Source: Salegentibacter sp. R32 (lineage in GTDB: Bacteria > Bacteroidota > Bacteroidia > Flavobacteriales > Flavobacteriaceae). From it: 64,000 nucleotides of DNA. This document shows positions 43,587 through 50,573 of this stretch, piece after piece. The stretch lies in the NCBI RefSeq assembly GCF_008692195.1, contig NZ_RXOM01000012.1:1-64000 (forward strand). Direction: 5' to 3'. Numbering within the stretch: the first letter of the stretch is position 1; each line of letters starts with the position of its first letter. The position numbers and the translations under genes were made by a program. The notes beneath the pieces were generated by a model, which saw nothing but the letters and a program-made list of their open reading frames with translations, searched no databases and was not told the DNA's origin.

Positions 43587-45647
43587 ATGATGAACTTAAC
43601 ATTGAAAGATATGTCTGACAAGGAAAAATCTCAAAATCAAGAAGAAGAGCAAAAACAAGCTCAAAACCCTTCAGAAAATACAGATAATCAAGAAGCTACA
43701 GAAAATCCTACTTCTGAAGCCGAACAATCCATGATTGATGAATCTGAAAAGAAGCCTGTTGATAATAATAACGAGCAACTCACTACAGAAGGTTCTTCAG
43801 ATGAAGAGGATGATACTCATGAAAATTCTGAAGAAAAAGAAAGCAACAGCGAAGACTCTTCCCATCAAGATGAACTAGACGATGCTATTGCTGAAGATAG
43901 CGAAGATGAGGATTCTCACGAACGTCATGGCATAGAAATGAAAGATTATCATTCTATGACAATGCAGGAGTTGGTGAAAGAACTTTCCGGACTTATTAAA
44001 AATGAAAAAGTTCAGCACATACGTGAACACGTTCAAGAAATAAAAACTGAATTTGATGCGAAGTTTGAAGAAGAAATGGAGCAGAAAAAAGAGGAGTTTT
44101 TAGAAGAAGGGGGTAACATTATAGACTTCCACTACTCTACTCCGCTTAAAAAAGAATTCAATTCAGTTTACTTCGACTATAAAGAAAAACGAAATAATTA
44201 TTACCAACAGCTAAAGAAAAACCTTCAAAAAAACCTAGAAGACCGTTTAGCTATTATTGAAGAGTTAAAAGGAATGATTGGTGCCGGCGCAGATATGAAT
44301 GCCAATTTCAATCAATTTAAAGAACTTCAAGAACGTTGGAAAAAAGCCGGACCGGTTCCCCGGGAAAGCTATAAAGATATTTGGCGAACTTACCATCACC
44401 ACGTAGAACATTTTTACGATTTCTTACACTTAGACCGTGAGTTTAGGGATATGGATTTTAAACATAACCTTGAACAGAAACTAAAAATGATTGCCCGTGC
44501 TGAAGAATTAGCTGAAGAAAAAGACATTAACCGCTCTTTTAGGGAATTACAGATGCTCCATAAAATGTGGAAAGAAGATGTAGGCCCGGTCGCTAAAGAA
44601 TACCGAGAAGATATCTGGGAAAAATTTAGTGAAGCTACCAAAAAAATTCACGAAAACCGTCAGGAACATTTTGCTGAGCTCGATAAAGAAAAAGAAAAAA
44701 ATCTAGAGGTTAAGAACAACATTATCGAGCAAATTAAGGTAATTGCCGATGCTGAAATTACTTCTCATAATCAAGCTCAACAACGCATTAAACTTGTTGA
44801 AGAATTACGGGAACAATTCTTTAAAGCAGGAAAAGTACCTAGAAATGTAAATGAAGAAACTTGGCAATTATTCAAACAAACGGTGAGAACTTTTAACCGT
44901 AAGAAAAATGCCTTCTACAAAAACCTTAAGAAAGACCAATACGATAATTTAGAGAAAAAACTTGAATTAATTGAAATTGCCGAAGCTAATAAAGACAACG
45001 AAGACTTTAAAAGCACAACACCGGTAATGAAGAAAATTCAAGCCGAGTGGAAAAAAATTGGTCACGTCCCAAGAAAAGACAGTGATAAAATCTGGAAACG
45101 ATTTAAAGCCGCTTGTAATCATTATTTTGATAGGTTACATTCTGTAAGAAACGAAGAAAACAAAGAAGAAAATGAAGCTTTTGATAAAAAGAAAGAACTT
45201 CTAGATGCAGCGAGAGAGATAGAACTTTCAGGAGATCCTAAAGAAGATATCAAAATCATTAAGGCAAAAATCGCTGAATGGAAAGAAGTAGGCCGCGTAC
45301 CATACAACCGTCGCTATATTGAAGGAAAATTTAACAAAGTGCTTGACAAACTTTTTGAACAAGTGGATATTGGAAGAAAAGAGGCTGAAATGATGAAATA
45401 CGAAAATCGTGTTCAGGCCTTAGATGAAGCTGATGATGACAGAAAAATTGAAAAAGAAGAAAACTTTTTACGCAAGAAAATTTCTGAAACAAAAGCAGAA
45501 ATTACGCAGTTGGAAAATAACTTGCAATTTTTCTCTAATGTAGATGAAACTAATCCGATGGTAAGGGATGTGCTTAAAAATATAGAAAGACACAAAGTAC
45601 AACTGGAAACCTGGAAAGAAAAATTGAAAAAAGTAAGGTCTTTATAA
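43587..45647 (+). CDS. DUF349 repeat protein
   Basis: A protein of up to 686 residues. The first 110 are an acidic Glu/Ser/Asn-rich disordered tail, and the remainder holds about five DUF349 repeats, each with a W-K-x-x-G-x-V-P-R core (for example ERWKKAGPVPRESYKDIWR, AEWKKIGHVPRKDSDKIWK). These form helical bundles of unknown role, sometimes linked to nucleic acid or stress. The start may be the ATG at 43611 (MSDKEKSQ) rather than 43587. It is monocistronic, with a structured terminator after it. Confidence 0.87.
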   Translation: MMNLTLKDMSDKEKSQNQEEEQKQAQNPSENTDNQEATENPTSEAEQSMIDESEKKPVDNNNEQLTTEGSSDEEDDTHENSEEKESNSEDSSHQDELDDAIAEDSEDEDSHERHGIEMKDYHSMTMQELVKELSGLIKNEKVQHIREHVQEIKTEFDAKFEEEMEQKKEEFLEEGGNIIDFHYSTPLKKEFNSVYFDYKEKRNNYYQQLKKNLQKNLEDRLAIIEELKGMIGAGADMNANFNQFKELQERWKKAGPVPRESYKDIWRTYHHHVEHFYDFLHLDREFRDMDFKHNLEQKLKMIARAEELAEEKDINRSFRELQMLHKMWKEDVGPVAKEYREDIWEKFSEATKKIHENRQEHFAELDKEKEKNLEVKNNIIEQIKVIADAEITSHNQAQQRIKLVEELREQFFKAGKVPRNVNEETWQLFKQTVRTFNRKKNAFYKNLKKDQYDNLEKKLELIEIAEANKDNEDFKSTTPVMKKIQAEWKKIGHVPRKDSDKIWKRFKAACNHYFDRLHSVRNEENKEENEAFDKKKELLDAAREIELSGDPKEDIKIIKAKIAEWKEVGRVPYNRRYIEGKFNKVLDKLFEQVDIGRKEAEMMKYENRVQALDEADDDRKIEKEENFLRKKISETKAEITQLENNLQFFSNVDETNPMVRDVLKNIERHKVQLETWKEKLKKVRSL

Positions 45648-45666
45648 GAAAGACAATTCATATTCT

Positions 45667-45740
45667 AAAACTGTCTTAGAAGTTACAAATGACAATTGTA
45701 CCCATAATATGTCATATAAAAACTTTTAAGGCAGTTTTTT
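45667..45740 (+). terminator. branched terminator after the DUF349 gene
   Basis: AAAACTGTCTTA (45667-45678) pairs with TAAGGCAGTTTT (45727-45738), enclosing an inner ATGACA/TGTCAT stem (45689-45715). A T run follows. Confidence 0.6.
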
Positions 45741-45811
45741 ATTTTGTAGCTGACATTTACTTAAAAAGGCACTTTTTTTGATAACAAGTTTTTCAAAAAA
45801 CAGTAAATATC

Positions 45812-46330
45812 ATGAAAAAGTTAACATTAGTTGTTTTGAGTTTAGGCTTTTTCTGGTCTTGTTCTTCACAAACTGAAAAAGCAGAACCTTCTAAGAATTA
45901 TGAAGATATAAAAGGTAAAAGTCCGCAAGGTAATTGGGAAGTTCATAAAGAATTTGACGAACACGGAAATTTAATTAGAAAAGACTCAACCTACTCTTAT
46001 TCCTGGTCGTCGGTAAATGGCCAGCAAGTGAATCCACAAGAAATGGATAGCTTAATGGCAAATGCGCGAAAAATGATGCAAGCGCATATGCAAAGTTTTA
46101 ATATGTCTGGTTTTGAGAGTTCTTTTGATGATGACTTTTTTGGTGAATCAATGATGAGTATGAATCCTGATGAAATTAGAAAACAAATGATGCAACGCAT
46201 GCAACAAATGCAAGCCCAGTTTTTTGGTAACCAAAATTTCCCAGAACCTGAAACCCCAGAAAACGATTCTAATTCAACAGAAGCTGAAGCTGAAAAAACT
46301 TCTTACTCGACTTCGAATCAAAAAATTTAA
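45812..46330 (+). CDS. Met/Gln-rich lipoprotein, unknown function
   Basis: A 172-residue protein with a lipoprotein signal ending at Cys17 (FFWSC). The middle (about 75-150) is unusually rich in Met and Gln: MMQAHMQSFNMSG, SMMSMNPDEIRKQMMQR, MQQMQAQ. The C-terminus is acidic and Ser-rich. Met-rich segments outside the inner membrane can bind copper or scavenge oxidants, but no such role is shown here. I do not recognise a domain. Confidence 0.7.
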   Translation: MKKLTLVVLSLGFFWSCSSQTEKAEPSKNYEDIKGKSPQGNWEVHKEFDEHGNLIRKDSTYSYSWSSVNGQQVNPQEMDSLMANARKMMQAHMQSFNMSGFESSFDDDFFGESMMSMNPDEIRKQMMQRMQQMQAQFFGNQNFPEPETPENDSNSTEAEAEKTSYSTSNQKI

Positions 46331-46353
46331 TTTTTTAACTTAGAATACTAAAT

Positions 46354-46390
46354 AATATCCTGCAAGGTCTTTTTTGACCTTGTAGGTATT
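46354..46390 (+). terminator. terminator after the Met-rich lipoprotein
   Basis: CCTGCAAGGTC pairs with GACCTTGTAGG across a T6 loop (one G-T pair), with further pairing to TATT and a T run after it. Confidence 0.75.
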
Positions 46391-46419
46391 TTTTATAATT
46401 TTTGATAGTTAAAGTTGCC

Positions 46420-46447
46420 GTCATTCCGGACTTGATCCGGAATCACA
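46420..46447 (+). repeat. dispersed hairpin repeat, copy D
   Basis: GTCATTCCGGA CTTGA TCCGGAATCACA: perfect 8-bp arms ATTCCGGA / TCCGGAAT around CTTGA. This is the uninterrupted form of copy A. Confidence 0.8.
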
Positions 46448-46558
46448 TACTCAACTGAAAAAAATCTTAAGAATGATATGCTAAAAAGGGAAGGTTCAAC
46501 GTAGCTAATGAAGTTCAAGAAAACGTTGATATATTAAATTGTAATACAGACAATTAGA

Positions 46559-46583
46559 TTATAATACCTACAAACCTTGCAGT
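46559..46583 (-). repeat. inverted partial copy of the 46354-46390 hairpin
   Basis: On the minus strand it reads CTGCAAGGTTTGTAGGTATT then ATAA. This equals the two outer parts of the hairpin at 46361-46397 with its loop and inner stem missing. Confidence 0.5.
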
Positions 46584-46636
46584 AATAGAGAACATTAAAA
46601 AATTGCTTGTTTTTCTTATCATTAATTCTGTTAGGG

Positions 46637-46762
46637 ATTGTAGTGAAAAGCCCGTAAAGCAAGACTTCTTAAAAAATTTGCCTTTTAGAAAGCGACGAAA
46701 GAAGCTTTTTAAAAGGCTTTATTTTTTTGAAGTTTTACTGCGTACTTGTAACGGAAAGCCCG
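46637..46762 (+). ncRNA. putative structured element with paired AAAGCCCG boxes
   Basis: Two direct copies of TTGTArYGrAAAGCCCG (46638-46654 and 46746-46762) flank a long hairpin. AAGACTTC (46661-46668) pairs with GAAGTTTT (46729-46736). An A6/T6 segment follows, then CCTTTTA with TAAAAGG (46681-46687, 46710-46716) and AAAGC with GCTTT (46689-46693, 46704-46708). The pattern resembles recurring structured repeats of Flavobacteriia; it may belong to a described motif such as Flavo-1, which I cannot confirm. There is no ORF with support. Confidence 0.45.
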
Positions 46763-46861
46763 CTCGAACAGCATCAATCAGGAGGCAGTATTAGCAGTGA
46801 ACAGTTATTAGTATAATATAATTATTGACACTTGCTAGAAGTAACATTTAAAGTTTATAAT

Positions 46862-46888
46862 TCACACTTCGACAAGCTCAGTGCGACA
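46862..46888 (-). repeat. dispersed hairpin repeat, copy E (divergent)
   Basis: On the minus strand: GTCG CACTGAG CTTGT CGAAGTG, then TGAA. It keeps the GTC..arm..CTTG..arm plan of the other copies with different arms (CACT/AGTG). Confidence 0.6.
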
Positions 46889-46902
46889 TAATAAATATTA
46901 AA

Positions 46903-46932
46903 AAATCCCTTCCGGTAAACCGAAAGGGATTT
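46903..46932 (-). terminator. rpsA terminator
   Basis: AAATCCCTT pairs with AAGGGATTT around an inner CGG/CCG stem. Read leftwards it ends in T6, 27 bases after the rpsA stop. Confidence 0.85.
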
Positions 46933-46958
46933 GATTTATTGGATAAGATTTCCGGAAA

Positions 46959-48782
46959 TTATTTTCCTTCCATTCTATCTTTTAAAGCTTGAAGATCTGC
47001 GTTAGCATCACCTAATGTAGGTTTGTTATCTTCTTGTGCTTTTTTGGCAGCTTGCTTAACGATTTTTGCCTCTTCTTCTTTGTGAATTGACATATGTGAA
47101 GCGACTACTCTCTTGAATTCTTTATTGAACTCGATAATTACAAATTCTGCTTCTTCACCTTTTCCAAGTTTAGAACCATCTTCTTTTTCTAAGTGACGGG
47201 TTGGAACAAATGCAGTGATATCATCATTAAATTTGATGGTTGCACCTTTGTCTACCATTTCGTCGATAGTTGCGGTGTGTTTTGTACCTACTGCAAATTC
47301 GCTTTCGTACTTATCCCAAGGGTTTTCCTCTGTTTGTTTGTGACCTAAGCTTAGTTTACGTCCTTCAACATCAAGTTCAAGAACTACAACGTCTAACTTA
47401 TCACCTACGTTACAGAATTCTGATGGGTGCTTAATTTTCTTAGTCCAAGAAAGGTCTGAAATATATATTAAACCATCGATACCTTCTTCCAATTCTACGA
47501 ATACACCAAAGTTAGTAAAGTTTCTTACTACTCCTGTGTGACGAGAACCAACTGGGTATTTAGAGGTAATATCTGTCCAAGGGTCTGGAGTTAATTGCTT
47601 AATACCAAGTGACATTTTACGCTCTTCTCTATCTAAAGTTAAGATTTGAGCTTCAACCTCATCACCAACATTCACGAAATCTTGAGCTGAACGTAAGTGA
47701 GTACTCCAAGACATTTCTGAAACGTGGATTAACCCCTCTACTCCTTCTGCAACTTCGATAAATGCACCGTAATCTGCGATTACAACTACTTTACCTTTTA
47801 CTTTGTCTCCAACTTTAAGTTCGTTATCAAGAGCTTCCCAAGGATGCTTGCTTAATTGCTTAAGACCTAATTGAATTCTTGTTTTAGCTTCATCGAAGTC
47901 TAAGATTACTACGTTTAATTTCTGGTCTAATTCAACAATCTCATTTGGATGGTTGATTCTTGACCAAGAAAGATCGGTAATGTGAACTAATCCGTCAACT
48001 CCTCCAAGATCAACAAACACACCGTAAGAAGTGATGTTCTTCACAGTACCTTCTAATACTTGACCTTTTTCTAATTGACCGATAATTTCTTTCTTCTGCT
48101 CTTCGATATCTGCTTCGATAAGTGCTTTGTGAGAAACTACTACGTTTTTGAACTCGTGGTTGATTTTCACCACTTTAAATTCCATAGTTTTACCAACGTA
48201 AGCATCGTAATCTCTAATTGGCTTCACATCTATTTGTGAACCTGGCAAGAAGGCTTCGATACCAAACACGTCTACAATCATACCACCTTTAGTACGGCAT
48301 TTTACAAATCCGTTAACGATAGTACCTTCATCGTGGGCAGCGTTTACACGGTCCCAAGCTTTGATTACACGAGCTTTACGGTGAGATAATACTAATTGTC
48401 CTGTTGCATCTTCACGAACATCAATTAATACTTCTACTTTGTCTCCTTCTTTTAAATCTGGATTGTAACGAAATTCGTTAAGCGAAATAACCCCTTCACT
48501 CTTTGCATTGATATCGATAATAGCATCACGATCTGTAATGTTAATTACAGTACCTTCCACTACTTCATCATCTAAAGTGTCTACGAAGTTTTCTTCTACT
48601 AATTTTTCGAATTCTTCTAGCTTATCCTCATCAATAGGGTCAATCCCTTCTTCATAATTGTGCCAGTTGAATTCTTTAAGGAATTTCTCAGGATTTTCTT
48701 GTTGCTTCTCTGCTTCCGGTTGAGAATCAGTAGCCATTCCTGCTACATCCTTTACTTCTAAATCTTTGTTTTCTTCAGCCAT
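46959..48782 (-). CDS. rpsA: 30S ribosomal protein S1
   Basis: A 607-residue protein with an acidic N-terminal segment and six consecutive S1 RNA-binding domains (each about 70-85 residues with V.G.V......G.FV.L.....GL.H.S, for example EGTVKNITSYGVFVDLGGVDGLVHITDLSW). It binds mRNA on the small ribosomal subunit and helps initiation, which matters here because genes lack Shine-Dalgarno sites. The C-terminus is Ala/Lys-rich. Its promoter is at 48910-48940, giving a 120-nt leader. Confidence 0.95.
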   Translation of the reverse strand: MAEENKDLEVKDVAGMATDSQPEAEKQQENPEKFLKEFNWHNYEEGIDPIDEDKLEEFEKLVEENFVDTLDDEVVEGTVINITDRDAIIDINAKSEGVISLNEFRYNPDLKEGDKVEVLIDVREDATGQLVLSHRKARVIKAWDRVNAAHDEGTIVNGFVKCRTKGGMIVDVFGIEAFLPGSQIDVKPIRDYDAYVGKTMEFKVVKINHEFKNVVVSHKALIEADIEEQKKEIIGQLEKGQVLEGTVKNITSYGVFVDLGGVDGLVHITDLSWSRINHPNEIVELDQKLNVVILDFDEAKTRIQLGLKQLSKHPWEALDNELKVGDKVKGKVVVIADYGAFIEVAEGVEGLIHVSEMSWSTHLRSAQDFVNVGDEVEAQILTLDREERKMSLGIKQLTPDPWTDITSKYPVGSRHTGVVRNFTNFGVFVELEEGIDGLIYISDLSWTKKIKHPSEFCNVGDKLDVVVLELDVEGRKLSLGHKQTEENPWDKYESEFAVGTKHTATIDEMVDKGATIKFNDDITAFVPTRHLEKEDGSKLGKGEEAEFVIIEFNKEFKRVVASHMSIHKEEEAKIVKQAAKKAQEDNKPTLGDANADLQALKDRMEGK

Positions 48783-48909
48783 AGTGCTGATTTAAAAATT
48801 TGTATTCTATATTTTTTGAAAAAATTTCCCGGCAAAAACATAGAAGAATTAAAAATTATTTTTCTTATATTTCCCTTTTCTTTTTCAATAAAGCCGGTTA
48901 AAAGGGCTG

Positions 48910-48940
48910 CAAAAATACAACTTATTTTTTGATATTCAAA
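48910..48940 (-). promoter_or_regulatory. rpsA promoter with long leader
   Basis: Leftward TTTG (48940-48937), 19 bases, TATTTTTG (48917-48910): a perfect Bacteroidota promoter. Transcription should start near 48903, giving an AU-rich 5' leader of about 120 nt. Confidence 0.7.
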
Positions 48941-48977
48941 TATTTAAAAATCATTATGTATAAATATTTTTAAAGAT

Positions 48978-49031
48978 TATTTTTGCCTCAAATTCTATTC
49001 TGAATAGTTTTCACTAAATAGCTATTCAGAA
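48978..49031 (+). promoter_or_regulatory. promoter box and leader hairpin of the 49044 gene
   Basis: TATTTTTG (48978-48985) is a perfect -7 box. The short leader can form a hairpin of TTCTGAATAG (48998-49007) with CTATTCAGAA (49022-49031), ending 12 bases before the ATG. Confidence 0.45.
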
Positions 49032-49043
49032 ATCAGGCTAAAA

Positions 49044-49736
49044 ATGAAAAATATTTTCGTCCTCGGATTATTGGTTTGTTTTTCTATGAATGCACAAACT
49101 GAAAAATTGAAAGGTGATTTGATAACGTTTGATTTATTATCTCCTTTTTATTTTCATTATGAAGCGTTTGATTATCCTACTCCACGTTGGCGTTTAGGTT
49201 ATATTAAAGAAATAAGTGAAAAACGAAAACTGGGAGTAGAAATTGGCTTTGGCCATGCCTCTATTTCTTCTGTAAAGAAAGGGAATCTATTAAATACGGG
49301 TGAGCACTATACCCTTGTTGAAATTAGACCTCAGTATTATTTTATTTTGAATCCTAAAAAGAAAGCTAATTTTTACACATCTATTGAGTTATTCTACATC
49401 TACCACTATGAGAAGTTTTACAATGAAGAATTTTTTGCTGAAGAAAATAATTATCTAAAATTTGACGAAGCTGATTATCACCGTCAAAAATTTGGATTGG
49501 TAGGAAACTTGGGATGGTTTTGGTCTTTAAGCAAACGTATAGGACTCAATTTTTATATGGGAGGCGGGATTAAATTCAGGCATAATAATTATTCTAACTT
49601 TATTGGTTTAGCGAATGGAGATCATGATGAAGAACATTTTTCTCCTTATTACAGAAAAGAAGGCTTAAAATTTAATGCTGAATTTAGTTTAGGGCTTAAA
49701 CTCTTTTATAGAATGAAAAAGAAAATGCTTGATTAA
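49044..49736 (+). CDS. outer-membrane beta-barrel-like protein
   Basis: A 230-residue protein with a signal peptide ending at MNAQ and repeated amphipathic strands rich in Tyr and Phe (YTLVEIRPQYYFIL, YTSIELFYIYHYEKFY, RIGLNFYMGGGIKFRHN). It ends with a barrel-like strand and a Lys-rich tail, and is not closely similar to the six barrels at 20859-25037. It is convergent with cmk, 7 bases apart. Function unknown. Confidence 0.77.
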   Translation: MKNIFVLGLLVCFSMNAQTEKLKGDLITFDLLSPFYFHYEAFDYPTPRWRLGYIKEISEKRKLGVEIGFGHASISSVKKGNLLNTGEHYTLVEIRPQYYFILNPKKKANFYTSIELFYIYHYEKFYNEEFFAEENNYLKFDEADYHRQKFGLVGNLGWFWSLSKRIGLNFYMGGGIKFRHNNYSNFIGLANGDHDEEHFSPYYRKEGLKFNAEFSLGLKLFYRMKKKMLD

Positions 49737-49743
49737 ACTTTTA

Positions 49744-50436
49744 TTAAGCGTTTTTAATGGCTTGTTGAGCCAATTGCAAAATTTTACTGAATTGTTCGTC
49801 TAAGCTCATTTTGGAATTATCAATAACAATAGCGTCTGTTGCCTGTATTAATGGAGAGTCTTTTCTAGAAGTATCTATTTGGTCCCTGGATTTTACGTTT
49901 TCCAATACTTCATCATAAGTAACTTTTTCTCCTTTTTGCTGAAGTTCTTCAAATCTACGTTGTGCGCGGGTTTCGGCAGAAGCGGTCATAAATAATTTTA
50001 ATTCGGCATTTGGAAAAACCACGGTGCCGATATCACGACCGTCCATCACGATTCCTTTTTCTTTTCCTAATTCGTGCTGTTGCTGTACTTGTTTTTTTCT
50101 TACTTCAGGCACTGCTGCTACTTGACTTACAAAATTAGAAACTTCCATCGTTCTGATTTCATTTTCTACATTTTCACCATTCAGGTACATTTCAGCAAAA
50201 CCTCTTTCGGCATTAAAATGAAAATGAAGTTGAATATCTTTTAAACTTTCAACAAGCTTTTCTTTCTGAAAAAAATCTTTCCCAATAAAGTTATTCCGCA
50301 TCGCAAATAAGGTAACCGCACGGTACATCGCCCCGGTATCTACATACACATAACCCAACGCTCGGGCTAATTGCTTAGCTACTGTACTTTTTCCCGTGGA
50401 AGAATAACCGTCGATGGCGATGATGATTTTTTTCAT
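49744..50436 (-). CDS. cmk: (d)CMP kinase
   Basis: A 230-residue enzyme that phosphorylates CMP and dCMP with ATP. The P-loop GYSSTGKST is at residues 10-18. VDTGAMYRAVTL binds the nucleotide, VMDGRDIGTVVFPNAELKLFMTA is the core signature, and RDQIDTSRKDSPLIQATDA follows. Length is typical. A DUF5686 gene lies between it and porQ, on the opposite strand. Confidence 0.94.
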   Translation of the reverse strand: MKKIIIAIDGYSSTGKSTVAKQLARALGYVYVDTGAMYRAVTLFAMRNNFIGKDFFQKEKLVESLKDIQLHFHFNAERGFAEMYLNGENVENEIRTMEVSNFVSQVAAVPEVRKKQVQQQHELGKEKGIVMDGRDIGTVVFPNAELKLFMTASAETRAQRRFEELQQKGEKVTYDEVLENVKSRDQIDTSRKDSPLIQATDAIVIDNSKMSLDEQFSKILQLAQQAIKNA

Positions 50437-50573
50437 TTGAAAATTTTTGGCTGAATTTTTGTTTGTCGAATTTTAAGTATACTAATATCTAGTAAAGACG
50501 TTATTTAATAGAATAACTAGTCTTGCGAAAATATAAAAAAACGAACCAACTATTCCGCTAAACTTACAATCTT

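Larger units (their letters stand above)
46331..46958. other. 630-base non-coding region rich in repeats
   Basis: In order it holds a hairpin terminator (46354-46390), dispersed repeat copy D (46420-46447), an inverted partial copy of the terminator sequence (46559-46583), a structured element with paired AAAGCCCG boxes (46637-46762), dispersed repeat copy E (46862-46888) and the rpsA terminator (46903-46932). Possible small ORFs in it have no signal peptide or codon pattern worth calling. Confidence 0.8.

Noticed and set aside
46603-46794. 63-codon plus-strand ORF in the non-coding gap
   Set aside because: It lies across the structured element with the AAAGCCCG boxes, its codons are dominated by the hairpin arms, and there is no signal peptide or family resemblance.
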